The position numbers and the translations under genes were made by a program. The notes beneath the pieces are model-generated. The model did no database searches. It worked only from the letters and a program-made list of their open reading frames with translations, and was not told the DNA's origin. Shown piece by piece: positions 1 through 8,736 of a DNA stretch of 64,000 nucleotides (position 1 is the first letter of the stretch; each line of letters starts with the position of its first letter). Origin of the DNA: Burkholderiaceae bacterium (GTDB lineage: Bacteria > Pseudomonadota > Gammaproteobacteria > Burkholderiales > Burkholderiaceae_C); contig CP126124.1 of assembly GCA_030123545.1 (NCBI GenBank), forward strand, positions 434,001-498,000. Direction: 5' to 3'.

Positions 1-465
1 GTCGAACTCGGCGTCGTGATCGGCACCGAAGCGCGGCGCGTCGCGATCGCGCGGGCACAGGAATTCGTCGCCGGCTACTGCCTGGCGAACGACGTGTCGG
101 AACGCGACTGGCAATTGAAGCGCGGCGGCCAGTGGGTCAAGGGCAAGAGCTTCGACGGCTTCGGCCCGATCGGCCCCTGGCTGGTCACCGCCGACGAGCT
201 GCCGGACCCGCAGCGCATTCCGCTGACGCTCGAAGTCAACGGCGAGCGGCGCCAGCACAGCAGTACCGCCGACATGATCTTCGGTGTCGCCGAGATCGTG
301 TCTTACCTGAGCCAATGCATGACGCTGCTGCCGGGCGACGTGATCGTCACCGGCACGCCGTCCGGCGTCGGCCTCGGCATGAAGCCGCCGCGGTTCCTCG
401 CGCGCGGCGATGTGATCACGCTCGACGGCGGCCCGCTGGGGCGGCAGCGGCAGCGCGTGGTGTAG
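1..465 (+). CDS. Fumarylacetoacetate hydrolase family protein (3' part)
   Basis: C-terminal 154 codons of an FAH-fold enzyme; the frame is open from base 1, so the start lies before the window. Family members are cytosolic divalent-metal-dependent hydrolases, decarboxylases or isomerases of 2-oxo/2-hydroxy acids, often in aromatic-compound degradation. Visible in the usual order are the ANDVSERDWQ segment, GKSFDGFGPIGPWLVT, the STADMIFGV helix and the LLPGDVIVTGTPSGVG loop before the final strands. This looks like the catechol-degradation isomerase/ureidoglycolate lyase-like subgroup of about 280 residues, but the substrate cannot be read from the tail. It ends 118 bp before tkt on the same strand; no terminator is obvious between them. 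Confidence 0.9.
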   Translation, partial: VELGVVIGTEARRVAIARAQEFVAGYCLANDVSERDWQLKRGGQWVKGKSFDGFGPIGPWLVTADELPDPQRIPLTLEVNGERRQHSSTADMIFGVAEIVSYLSQCMTLLPGDVIVTGTPSGVGLGMKPPRFLARGDVITLDGGPLGRQRQRVV

Positions 466-583
466 CGCTGACAAGCCCCGGCTACGCCAACCGGCCGGGC
501 GCGATGTCCTTTGTCGCCGGACGCCGCAGGTGCGCCCGGTAAAATCGACGGTTCCCCAGATTCTTCTTGCGGAGCCGCCTGGA

Positions 584-2599
584 ATGGCAAACACCCCCTT
601 GATGGCCAACGCAATCCGTGCGCTGGCCATGGACGCCGTGCAACGTGCCAATTCCGGGCATCCGGGCGCTCCGATGGGCATGGCCGAGATCGCGGTCGCG
701 CTGTGGGGCCGGCACCTGCGGCACAACCCGCGCGACCCGCATTGGGCCGGCCGCGACCGCTTCGTGCTCTCGAACGGCCACGGCTCGATGCTGCTGTACG
801 CGTTGCTGCACCTGAGCGGCTACGACCTGCCGCTGGCCGAACTGGAGCGCTTCCGCCAGCTTGGCAGTAAGACGCCGGGCCACCCCGAGTTCGGCCTCAC
901 GCCCGGGGTCGAAACCACCACCGGCCCGCTCGGGCAGGGGCTGGCGAACGCGGTCGGCATGGCGCTGGCGGAGAAGCTGCTCGCGCGCGAGTTCAACCGG
1001 GACGGCCATGCAGTCGTCGACCACCACACCTATGTGTTCCTCGGTGACGGCTGCCTGATGGAAGGCATCAGCCACGAGGCCTCGGCGCTGGCCGGTGCGT
1101 GGAAATTGAACAAGCTGATCGCGCTGTACGACGACAACGGCATCTCGATCGACGGCGAGGTTGCGCCCTGGTTCGTCGATGACACGGCCAAGCGCTTCGC
1201 CGCCTACGGCTGGAACGTGATCGGCCCGATCGACGGCCACGACGTGGGCGCGGTCGACGCGGCGATCGCGCAGGCGAAGCAAAGCCGTGATCTGCCGAGC
1301 TTCGTCGTCTGCAAGACCACGATCGGCCAGGGCGCGCCGAACCGAGCCGGCACCGCGAAGGCGCACGGCGAGGCGCTTGGGCCTGACGAGGTGCTTGCGA
1401 CGCGCGAAGCGCTGGGCTGGCGCTACGGGCCGTTCGTGATCCCGCCCGAGGCCTATGCCGAATGGGACGCGAAGTGCGTCGGCGCGAAGCGCCAGGACGA
1501 ATGGCAGACCCGCTTCGAGGCGTATCGCGCTGCGCACCCGCAGCTTGCCTTTGAGTTCGAGCGGCGCGTGCAAGGCGATTTGCCGGACCGCTTCGCCGAA
1601 CTCGCCGCCGATCTGGTCGCCGGCGCGCACGCGAAGGCCGAGGCCGTGGCCAGCCGCAAGGCGAGCCAGATCGCGCTGGAGACGCTCACCGCCGCGCTGC
1701 CCGAACTGCTCGGCGGCTCGGCCGACCTGACCGGATCCAACCTGACCAACACCAAGAGCACGCCGCCGCTGCGCTTCGATGCCGCCACCGGTGCGCCGAA
1801 CGGCGGGCGCCACATCAATTACGGTGTACGCGAATTCGGCATGGCGGCGATCATGAACGGCGTCGCGCTGCACGGCGGCTTCATCCCGTACGGCGGCACG
1901 TTTCTGACCTTTTCCGACTACAGCCGCAATGCGGTCCGCATGGCCGCGCTGATGAAGCTGCGCGTCATCCATGTGTTCACGCACGACTCGATCGGGCTCG
2001 GCGAGGACGGGCCGACGCACCAGCCGGTCGAACATGCGGCGAGCCTGCGCCTGATCCCGAACCTCGAAGTCTGGCGCCCGGCCGATACCGCCGAGACCGC
2101 GGTCGCATGGGCCCAGGCGCTGGCGCGGCGCAGCGGGCCGACAGCGCTGCTGCTGAGCCGCCAGACCCTCGCCTATGCACCGAAGAGCGGGGTCGCCGAC
2201 ATCGCGCGCGGCGGCTACGTGCTGGCGGAGCCGGGCGCGGCGGGCGTGGACCGGGGCGCCGACGCGGTGCTCGTCGCGACCGGGTCCGAGGTGCAACTGG
2301 CGCTGGCCGCGCAGCGGCTGCTTGCAAAGCGACGCATCGCGGTGCGCGTGGTGTCGATGCCGTCGACCACGGTGTTCGATCGCCAGGACGAAGGCTACAA
2401 GTCCCGCGTGCTGCCGCAGGGTGTGCCGCGCATCGCGGTCGAAGCCGGCGTGACCGATTCGTGGTGGAAATACGGCGTTGCCGCGGTGGTCGGCATCGAC
2501 CGCTTCGGCGAGTCCGCGCGCGCGGGCGCGCTGTTCGAGCATTTCGGGTTCACGCCCGAGAACGTCGCCGACACGGTGCGCAAGGTGCTGGGGCGCTGA
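584..2599 (+). CDS. tkt: Transketolase
   Basis: Transfers two-carbon ketol units between sugar phosphates in the cytosolic pentose phosphate (and, where present, Calvin) pathway, using thiamine diphosphate. The 671-residue product has the family length. Visible features: GHPGAPMGMA near residues 25-34, NGHGS with the catalytic-site His66, the TPP-binding GDG at 154-156 followed by LMEGISHE, a mid-protein pyrimidine domain with FGMAAIMNG, and the GLGEDGPTHQPVEH motif. The frame is open upstream to a GTG at 530, but the ATG at 584 is preferred because GGAG lies about 10 bases upstream and MANTPLMANAIRALAMDAV is the typical family start. It is followed after 58 bp by GAPDH, a common carbon-metabolism pairing. 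Confidence 0.97.
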   Translation: MANTPLMANAIRALAMDAVQRANSGHPGAPMGMAEIAVALWGRHLRHNPRDPHWAGRDRFVLSNGHGSMLLYALLHLSGYDLPLAELERFRQLGSKTPGHPEFGLTPGVETTTGPLGQGLANAVGMALAEKLLAREFNRDGHAVVDHHTYVFLGDGCLMEGISHEASALAGAWKLNKLIALYDDNGISIDGEVAPWFVDDTAKRFAAYGWNVIGPIDGHDVGAVDAAIAQAKQSRDLPSFVVCKTTIGQGAPNRAGTAKAHGEALGPDEVLATREALGWRYGPFVIPPEAYAEWDAKCVGAKRQDEWQTRFEAYRAAHPQLAFEFERRVQGDLPDRFAELAADLVAGAHAKAEAVASRKASQIALETLTAALPELLGGSADLTGSNLTNTKSTPPLRFDAATGAPNGGRHINYGVREFGMAAIMNGVALHGGFIPYGGTFLTFSDYSRNAVRMAALMKLRVIHVFTHDSIGLGEDGPTHQPVEHAASLRLIPNLEVWRPADTAETAVAWAQALARRSGPTALLLSRQTLAYAPKSGVADIARGGYVLAEPGAAGVDRGADAVLVATGSEVQLALAAQRLLAKRRIAVRVVSMPSTTVFDRQDEGYKSRVLPQGVPRIAVEAGVTDSWWKYGVAAVVGIDRFGESARAGALFEHFGFTPENVADTVRKVLGR

Positions 2600-2657
2600 G
2601 TCTGGACTGGCCGTGGGCGACGCTGTGAATTCGCAATGAGATCTTAAGGAGAGTGAA

Positions 2658-3671
2658 ATGACGATCAGACTGGGCATCAACGGTTTCGGCCGCATCGGGC
2701 GCAACGTGCTGCGCGCGGCGGTGCAGAACTTCCCCGACATCGAGGTGGTCGCGATCAACGACCTGCTCGAGCCCGACTATTTGGCCTACATGCTGCAGTA
2801 CGACTCGGTGCACGGTCGCTTCCGTGGCGAGATCGCGGTCGACGGCAGCACGCTGATCGTCAACGGCAAGAAAATCCGCCTCACCGCGCTGAAGGACCCG
2901 GCCGAACTGGCCTGGGGCGCGGTGGGCGCCGACATCGTGCTCGAATCGACCGGCCTGTTCCTGACGAAGGAAGCGGCCGAGAAGCACCTGAAGGCCGGCG
3001 CGAAGAAGGTCATCATGTCGGCCCCGTCGAAGGACGACACGCCGATGTTCGTCTACGGCGTGAACCACCGCGCGTACCAGGGCGAGGCGATCATCTCGAA
3101 CGCTTCCTGCACCACGAACTGCCTCGCGCCGATCGCGAAGGTTCTGAACGACAAGTGGGGCATCAAGCGCGGCCTGATGACCACGGTGCACGCGGCGACC
3201 GCGACGCAGAAGACGGTGGATGGTCCGTCGAACAAGGACTGGCGCGGCGGCCGCGGCATCCTGGAGAACATCATCCCGTCGTCGACCGGCGCCGCGAAGG
3301 CGGTGGGCCGCGTGATCCCGGTGCTGAACAAGAAGCTCACCGGCATGAGCTTTCGCGTGCCGACCTCGGACGTGTCGGTGGTCGACCTGACCGTGGAGCT
3401 GGAAAAGCCCGCGAGCTACGCCGAGATCTGCGCCGAGATGAAGGCGCAGAGTCAGCGCGAGATCGCCCAGGGCGGCCTCAAGGGCGTGCTCGGCTACACC
3501 GAGGACAAGGTGGTCGCGACCGACTTCCGCGGCGACGCGCGCAGCTCGATTTTCGACGCCGAGGCCGGCATCGCGCTCGACCCCACCTTCGTCAAGATCG
3601 TGTCCTGGTACGACAACGAATGGGGTTACTCGAACAAATGCCTCGAGATTGCACGAGTCGTCGCCGGCTGA
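2658..3671 (+). CDS. gap: Glyceraldehyde-3-phosphate dehydrogenase, type I
   Basis: Phosphorylating, NAD-dependent oxidation of glyceraldehyde 3-phosphate in glycolysis/gluconeogenesis; a cytosolic tetramer. The 337 residues match class I. An N-terminal Rossmann motif GINGFGRIGR (residues 6-15) is followed by AIND at 32-35, the NAD-preferring type. The catalytic signature SNASCTTNC places the nucleophile at Cys151, and the general-base His is in GLMTTVHAATATQ. The C-terminus has the WYDNEWGYSN segment. The ATG at 2658 follows AAGGAG at 2646-2651. It is probably co-transcribed with tkt upstream. It converges with the YbhB gene, leaving 31 bp between the two stops. Confidence 0.97.
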   Translation: MTIRLGINGFGRIGRNVLRAAVQNFPDIEVVAINDLLEPDYLAYMLQYDSVHGRFRGEIAVDGSTLIVNGKKIRLTALKDPAELAWGAVGADIVLESTGLFLTKEAAEKHLKAGAKKVIMSAPSKDDTPMFVYGVNHRAYQGEAIISNASCTTNCLAPIAKVLNDKWGIKRGLMTTVHAATATQKTVDGPSNKDWRGGRGILENIIPSSTGAAKAVGRVIPVLNKKLTGMSFRVPTSDVSVVDLTVELEKPASYAEICAEMKAQSQREIAQGGLKGVLGYTEDKVVATDFRGDARSSIFDAEAGIALDPTFVKIVSWYDNEWGYSNKCLEIARVVAG

Positions 3672-3702
3672 CCGGCTGACGGCCCCGGCGTTCTGCGGTC
3701 GG

Positions 3703-4290
3703 CTACTTCGGCCGCCCGTAATGCGCGGTGAAGCTCGCCTGGCTGATCGCGTTCGCGTGGATCATGAAGCCGGTCAGCGCGGCAGTCGCGTCCTGCGGCA
3801 GATCGAGGTGATCCACCTCCAGCGCGTAGACGGTGAACACGTAGCGGTGCGGCTTGTCGCCCGGCGGCGGGCAGACGCCGCCCCAGGCGTGCGTGCCGTA
3901 GTCGTTGCGGCCCTGCACCGCGCCGGCGGGCAGGGTGGTGCTGTTTTCCGCGCCGGCGTTGGCCGGCAACTCGGTCACGCTGGCCGGGATGTTGACCACG
4001 ATCCAGTGCCACCAGCCGGAGCCGGTCGGCGCGTCCGGGTCGTACACCGTGAGCGCGAAGCTCTTCGTGCCCTTGGGCGCGCCGCTCCAGTGCAGCTTTG
4101 GTGAGCGGTTCTCGCCGCTGCAGCCGAAGCCGTTGTATTCGAAGCTCTTCGGGATCGTGCCGCCGGACGCAATGTCGGGGCTGGAGAGCGTGAAGCCGGC
4201 GGCCTGGGCGGGCGCGACGGCGAACGGCGCGATCAGGCTGGCGGCGCCGAACGCCAGGGCGGCACGCCAGCTGCGGGGAACATATTGCAC
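3703..4290 (-). CDS. YbhB/YbcL family Raf-kinase-inhibitor-like protein, exported
   Basis: A 195-residue member of the PEBP (phosphatidylethanolamine-binding protein) superfamily. The first about 30 residues form a signal peptide (arginines, then ALAFGAASLIAPFAVAPAQA with a likely cleavage after AQA), so the mature protein should be periplasmic. The anion-binding core is visible: SPKLHWSGAP, LTVYDPDAPTGSGWWHW, NDYGTHAWGGVCPP and HRYVFTVYAL. The biochemical role of bacterial homologues is largely unknown; ligand binding is inferred from the fold. It lies downstream of topB on the same strand, 53 bp away, and converges with gap. Confidence 0.92.
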   Translation of the reverse strand: MQYVPRSWRAALAFGAASLIAPFAVAPAQAAGFTLSSPDIASGGTIPKSFEYNGFGCSGENRSPKLHWSGAPKGTKSFALTVYDPDAPTGSGWWHWIVVNIPASVTELPANAGAENSTTLPAGAVQGRNDYGTHAWGGVCPPPGDKPHRYVFTVYALEVDHLDLPQDATAALTGFMIHANAISQASFTAHYGRPK

Positions 4291-4328
4291 GACGGGGCTC
4301 CTTCGAAGTTCAAGTCAAACCCCATCAT

Positions 4329-4343
4329 CCGGCTTTTCGCCGG
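4329..4343 (-). terminator. Short hairpin after topB, possible weak terminator
   Basis: Five-base perfect stem (CCGGC/GCCGG) with a five-base loop starting directly after the topB stop codon on the minus strand. There is no strong U-tract, so it may only slow polymerase or stabilise the mRNA end. It could separate topB from the YbhB gene. Confidence 0.3.
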
Positions 4344-7322
4344 TCAGCTCAAATGCCGGCCGACGATGCCCGCGATCTCGAACATGGTGACCTGCGGCTT
4401 GCCGAACAGCGGCGCTAGTCTTTCGTCGGCGTTGACGTTGCGCTTGTCCTTGGCGTCCTGCAGGCCGTTGGCCTTGATGTAGTCCCACAGCTTCTTCACT
4501 ACCTCGGTGCGCGCGACCGGCTCCGGGCCGATCACCGCCGCGAGCTCGGCGCTGGGCTTGAGGCCCCCGGCACGTGCCGCGCGCGGCTTCTTCGTCGCGG
4601 TCTTCGCCGCGGGTTTCCGGGCGCCGGGCGCGCCACGGTCCTTTTTCGCCGTCGGTGCCGCGGATTTCGAACTTTTTGCGGCTGTAGTCCCGGTATTTCC
4701 TGCACGTGCAGCTATCGTTTTCGAAGCAACCCCAGGGCGCGGCCGGCCCGCGCGCGGCTCGAACTCGAAGCCGACCTTGCCGGCCTCCGCGTCCCACTTC
4801 AGGAAGGCCTTGAACGCCCTTCGCGTGCGCGTCGAGACGAACTTGTCCAGCAGGTCGGTGCGGCCGGTGGCGAGGAGCTTTTGCATCTGCGCGCGCTCCA
4901 CCGGTTGCTGCAGGATGATCTGGCCGCTGCGGAAGTCGCAGCTGGGCGTCGGCTGTGCAGCAGTCGGTACCGATTTCTCGCAGACGTAGTTTTTGCCGTG
5001 CTCGTACACCCGCGCGCCGCATTTCGGGCAGGCGCCGAGCGGCTGCTGGCCGGAGAAGTCGACCAGCTCGCCGGTTTCGCCGGCGTCCTCGTCGCCGAAG
5101 TCGAACTCGAGCTTGTAGTTGTGCGCCTCGTCGTCGTAGCGCAGCACGATCTCGGCGGTGAACGGCCAGCCGGCCTTGGAGCGGAAGCCATCGATCGGGC
5201 CGATGCGCTTGTCGCGCAGCAGCTGTTCGACCTCGGCCGGCTCGAAAGTGCGGCCGGCCGGCGTCTTGCCGAACGAGAAACCGCAGGTGCCCACGCCGTC
5301 GCCGACGCGGCCGGTGCATTGATAGCGCCGGTAGTTTTCGCGAACGACGCCGCCGCAGTTCGGGCAGGGCGTGGCCAGCGTGACGTAGTCGCCCGGGACG
5401 GTGTCGCGGTCGTACTCCTTGGCCTTTTGCACGATGTGCCGCGTCATCTCGGCGATTTCGCGCATGAAGGCGTCGCGGGAGAGGCGCCCGTGCTCGATCT
5501 GCGCCAGCTTGTACTCCCATTCGCCGGTCAGCTCGGCCTTCGACAGCTCCTCGACGCCGAGGCCGCGCAGCAGCGTCATCAGTTGGAACGCCTTCGCGGT
5601 CGGGATCAGCTCGCGCCCTTCGCGCAGCATGTATTTCTCGGTCAGCAGCCCTTCGATGATCGCGGCGCGCGTCGCCGGCGTGCCCAGGCCCTTCTCCTGC
5701 ATCGCCTCGCGCAGCTCGTCGTCGTCGACCAGCTTGCCAGCGCCTTCCATCGCGCCGAGCAGCGTCGCTTCCGAATAGCGCGCCGGCGGCCGGGTCTTCA
5801 GGCCCTTGGGCTCGGCCGACTCGGTCCGTACCTTCTCGCCGGGCTGCACCGGCACCAGCGTCTTGCCGTCCTTCTCGTCGTCCTCGCTCGCGGCCTCCTT
5901 GCCGTAGATCGCCATCCAGCCCGGCTTGACCAGCACCTTGCCGTCGGAGCGGAAGTTGTACTTCCTGCCTTCGCGTTCTACCGTCGAGATGCGCGTCGTG
6001 ACCTGGAACTCCGCCGACGGGAAGAACACTGACAGGAAGCGCCGCACCACGAAGTCGTAGAGCTTCTGCTCCGCTTCCGACAGCCCATGCGGTACCTGCA
6101 GCGTCGGGATGATCGCGAAGTGGTCCGACACCTTGCTGTTGTCGAACACGCGCTTCGTAGACTTCACGTAGTGGTTGTCGAGCGCCTGCCGCGCGAACGG
6201 CGCGAGATGCTTCATGCCGCTCGCGGACAGCATCTCCATCGTCTTCTTCACCACCGGCAGATAGTCCTCGGGCAGCGCGCGCGAATCGGTGCGCGGATAG
6301 GTCAGCGCCTTGTGCCGCTCGTACAGCGACTGCGCGAGCGCCAGCGTAGTCTTGGCCGAATAGCCGAAGCGGCCGTTCGCCTCGCGCTGCAGCGCGGTCA
6401 GGTCGAACAGCAGCGGGCTTGCCTGCGTCGTCGGCTTGCTTTCCTCGCTGACGCTCGCCGGACGGCCGCGCACCGCCTCCGCGATCGCGCTCGCGTCGCG
6501 TTCGTTCCAGATACGGTCGGCGCGCCATTCCGGGTCGGGTTCCCCGCTCGCGAGCAGCGGCGCGTCCGCCTTCTTCCAGTCCGGGTCGAACCACTTGCCC
6601 GGGTAGCTGCCGGCCTGCGCCTCAAAGCTCGCATGCACCTCCCAGTAGTCGCGGCTGACGAACTTGCGGATCTGCTCCTCGCGCTCGACCACGATCGAGA
6701 GCGTCGGCGTCTGCACCCGGCCCACCGTGGTCAGGAAGAAGCCGCCGTCGCGCGAGTTGAACGCGGTCATCGCGCGCGTGCCGTTGATGCCGACCAGCCA
6801 GTCGGCCTCGGAGCGGCTGCGCGCCGCGTCGGCCAGGCCCTGCATCTGCGCGTCGGTTCGCAGCGCGTCGAAGCCATCGCGGATCGCCTGCGGCGTCATC
6901 GACTGCAGCCACAGGCGCCGCACCGGTTTGCCGAGCGGCTTCGCGCCGCCGGCATACTGCTCGATCAGGCGGAAGATCAGCTCGCCCTCGCGTCCCGCGT
7001 CGCAGGCGTTCACCAGTAGCGTCACGTCCTTGCGCTTGGCCTGGCGCACGACCGCGTTCAGCCGCGTCCTGGTCTTGTCGACCGGTTTCAGGTCGAAATG
7101 CGGCGGGATCACCGGCAGGTGCGCGAAGCTCCATTTGCCGCGCTTCACGTCGTACTGCTCGGGCGCCTGGATCTCGACCAGATGCCCGACCGCGCTGGTC
7201 ACGACGTATTTCTCGCTCTCGAAATACTCGTCGTGCTTGTCGAACTTGCCCGCGACCGGCGTGAGCGCGCGCACGATGTCCTGCGCGACGGACGGCTTTT
7301 CGGCAATGACCAGTGTCTTCAT
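4344..7322 (-). CDS. topB: DNA topoisomerase III with H1-like linker and C-terminal SWIB domain
   Basis: Type IA topoisomerase that decatenates and relaxes DNA by single-strand passage. The 992 residues show the Toprim start MKTLVIAEKPSVAQDIV and the metal site DAGREGE (108-114). The catalytic tyrosine is Tyr342 in ALTYPRTDSRALP. Two cysteine-rich zinc-binding units follow: one with CPNCGG...CTGR...CGFSFG and one with CPKCGARV...CEKS...CDFRSG. Residues about 855-915 are an Ala/Lys/Pro-rich basic linker resembling histone H1 tails, ending in a SWIB/MDM2 domain (about 917-992). That domain occurs in eukaryotic SWI/SNF complexes and in chlamydial proteins; to my knowledge similar fusions exist in Burkholderiales. 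The A+T-richer part of the linker overlaps a dispersed repeat (4661-4730). Divergent from the SET gene. Confidence 0.96.
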   Translation of the reverse strand: MKTLVIAEKPSVAQDIVRALTPVAGKFDKHDEYFESEKYVVTSAVGHLVEIQAPEQYDVKRGKWSFAHLPVIPPHFDLKPVDKTRTRLNAVVRQAKRKDVTLLVNACDAGREGELIFRLIEQYAGGAKPLGKPVRRLWLQSMTPQAIRDGFDALRTDAQMQGLADAARSRSEADWLVGINGTRAMTAFNSRDGGFFLTTVGRVQTPTLSIVVEREEQIRKFVSRDYWEVHASFEAQAGSYPGKWFDPDWKKADAPLLASGEPDPEWRADRIWNERDASAIAEAVRGRPASVSEESKPTTQASPLLFDLTALQREANGRFGYSAKTTLALAQSLYERHKALTYPRTDSRALPEDYLPVVKKTMEMLSASGMKHLAPFARQALDNHYVKSTKRVFDNSKVSDHFAIIPTLQVPHGLSEAEQKLYDFVVRRFLSVFFPSAEFQVTTRISTVEREGRKYNFRSDGKVLVKPGWMAIYGKEAASEDDEKDGKTLVPVQPGEKVRTESAEPKGLKTRPPARYSEATLLGAMEGAGKLVDDDELREAMQEKGLGTPATRAAIIEGLLTEKYMLREGRELIPTAKAFQLMTLLRGLGVEELSKAELTGEWEYKLAQIEHGRLSRDAFMREIAEMTRHIVQKAKEYDRDTVPGDYVTLATPCPNCGGVVRENYRRYQCTGRVGDGVGTCGFSFGKTPAGRTFEPAEVEQLLRDKRIGPIDGFRSKAGWPFTAEIVLRYDDEAHNYKLEFDFGDEDAGETGELVDFSGQQPLGACPKCGARVYEHGKNYVCEKSVPTAAQPTPSCDFRSGQIILQQPVERAQMQKLLATGRTDLLDKFVSTRTRRAFKAFLKWDAEAGKVGFEFEPRAGRPRPGVASKTIAARAGNTGTTAAKSSKSAAPTAKKDRGAPGARKPAAKTATKKPRAARAGGLKPSAELAAVIGPEPVARTEVVKKLWDYIKANGLQDAKDKRNVNADERLAPLFGKPQVTMFEIAGIVGRHLS
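4661..4730 (+). repeat. Dispersed ~70-bp repeat, copy in topB linker
   Basis: Matches the family architecture: a T-rich then GCGGCTGTAGTCCC first half, about 20 variable bases with TGCAC, then GCTATCG...CGAAGCAAC. It lies antisense within topB, around codons 865-887, in the linker between the zinc-binding region and the SWIB domain, and keeps the frame open. It is visibly poorer in G+C than its flanks. Confidence 0.6.
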
Positions 7323-7393
7323 CGGATGACTACAATTCCACGTTTCCCGCGCGCGTGCGCGCGCACAAATTCACCTTACCAAATTTTCCAGCC

Positions 7394-7870
7394 GTGTCCG
7401 CAACCCCGCCCGCCGTGTCCCACCGCCGCATCCAGACCCGCCGCTCGGGCGTCCACGGCAAGGGGGTGTTCGCGCTGCAGCCCATCGCCGCCGGCGAAGT
7501 CATCATCGAATACACCGGCGAGGTGATCAGCTGGAAGGCGGCGCAGGCGCGCCACCCGCACGACCCGAATGACCCGAACCATACCTTCTTCTTCCACATC
7601 GACGAGCGGCACGTGATCGACGCCAAGGTCGGCGGCAATTCGGCGCGCTGGATCAACCACTCGTGCGATCCGAACTGCGAGGCCGACGAGCAGCACGGCC
7701 GCATCTTCATCAAGGCTCTGCGCCGCATCCGCGCCGGCGAAGAGCTGAATTACGACTACGGGCTGATCATCGACGAGCGCTACACACCGAAGCTGAAGGC
7801 CGAGTACCCTTGCTGGTGCGGCGCCAGGAATTGCCGCGGCACATTGCTGGCGCCCAAGCGCCGGCGCTGA
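7394..7870 (+). CDS. SET-domain lysine methyltransferase with post-SET motif
   Basis: About 158 residues, almost all SET domain, which transfers methyl from S-adenosylmethionine to lysine side chains. Visible motifs: SGVHGKGVFA (SAM loop), IEYTGEVIS, RWINHSCDPNC (pseudoknot NHSC), EELNYDYG, and the cysteine post-SET motif CWCGARNCRGTLL, which with the pseudoknot Cys should bind zinc. Bacterial SET proteins include the chlamydial NUE enzyme acting on histone-like proteins; the substrate here is unknown. The frame is open back to a GTG at 7313, overlapping topB. The GTG at 7394 is preferred because it avoids overlap, but no good ribosome site is visible, so the start is uncertain (7415 is another option). 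The 5' end faces topB-SWIB 71 bp away. Confidence 0.9.
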   Translation: MSATPPAVSHRRIQTRRSGVHGKGVFALQPIAAGEVIIEYTGEVISWKAAQARHPHDPNDPNHTFFFHIDERHVIDAKVGGNSARWINHSCDPNCEADEQHGRIFIKALRRIRAGEELNYDYGLIIDERYTPKLKAEYPCWCGARNCRGTLLAPKRRR

Positions 7871-7909
7871 CCGAGGCGGCGGCGCCCGCACGACGATAGG
7901 CGTGATCCG

Positions 7910-8725
7910 ATGACTGTGCTGTGGCCTGAGGAGGAGATCGCGCGCGGGCTGCGCAATGCGCGCTGGCCCGGTCTGCGGCTGGAGCGGCTCGCCACGATCG
8001 ATTCGACGAATTCCGAGCTGATGCGCCGTGCGCGTGCAGGCCGGCTCGAATCGGTGCTGCTGGTGGCCGGCGAGCAGACGGCGGGGCGCGGCCGGCTCGG
8101 GCGGCCCTGGGCGAGCCGGGCCGACGCCTCGCTGACGTTCTCGCTAGGGCTGCCGCTGGCGCCCGCCAACTGGTCCGGCCTGTCGTTGGCGGTCGGGGTC
8201 GGGATCGCCGAACGCCTGCACCCGGCGATCCGGATCAAGTGGCCGAACGACCTGTGGCTTTGTGACGGGCGCGGCGAACGCAAGCTCGCCGGCATCCTGG
8301 TCGAGTCGGCGAATTTCGGCGCCGCGAGCTACGTGGTGATCGGGGTCGGCCTGAACATCGCGGCCGACGCAGCGCAAGGCGTCGCGGCACCAGCCGGCTG
8401 GCTGCAGGAACTGCTGCCCGGCATGGTTGCGTCGCAGGCGCTGGCGCTGTTCGCGCCGGGGCTGCTCGAAGCGGTGCGCGCGTTCGAGACGGATGGATTC
8501 GCCCCGTTCGTCGGCCGGTTCGATGCGCGCGACCTGTTGCGCGGGCGCGAAATCAGCATGGACGATGGCAGCGGTGCAACGCTCCATGGCACGGCCTGCG
8601 GTGTCGCCGAGTCCGGTGCGCTCCTGGTTCACACCGGGAGCGGCATGCGCGAGCTGATTGGCTCCGAGGTGAGCGTGCGCCCGCTCGCCGGTTGGTCGGC
8701 GACGCGTGGCGGCGCGGCAGCGTAG
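7910..8725 (+). CDS. birA: Biotin--[acetyl-CoA carboxylase] ligase (monofunctional)
   Basis: Activates biotin with ATP and attaches it to the biotin carboxyl carrier protein in the cytosol. The 271 residues start directly with the catalytic domain (IDSTNSEL near residue 30) and lack the N-terminal winged helix of E. coli BirA, so it should not repress biotin genes. The biotinyl-AMP loop is GEQTAGRGRLGRPW, followed by IKWPNDLW (Lys and Asn binding biotin) and KLAGILVES. A C-terminal SH3-like subdomain carries the EISMDDGSGATLHG segment. It lies 39 bp after the SET gene and 11 bp before a SPOR-like gene. In many Betaproteobacteria the type III pantothenate kinase gene coaX sits at this junction; it is absent here. 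Confidence 0.95.
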   Translation: MTVLWPEEEIARGLRNARWPGLRLERLATIDSTNSELMRRARAGRLESVLLVAGEQTAGRGRLGRPWASRADASLTFSLGLPLAPANWSGLSLAVGVGIAERLHPAIRIKWPNDLWLCDGRGERKLAGILVESANFGAASYVVIGVGLNIAADAAQGVAAPAGWLQELLPGMVASQALALFAPGLLEAVRAFETDGFAPFVGRFDARDLLRGREISMDDGSGATLHGTACGVAESGALLVHTGSGMRELIGSEVSVRPLAGWSATRGGAAA

Positions 8726-8736
8726 ACGCAAAGACG

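Noticed and set aside
482..2758. 758-codon open frame antisense to transketolase
   Set aside because: Shadow frame of a G+C-rich gene; low-complexity Arg/Ala/His composition and no motif. The sense gene is certain.
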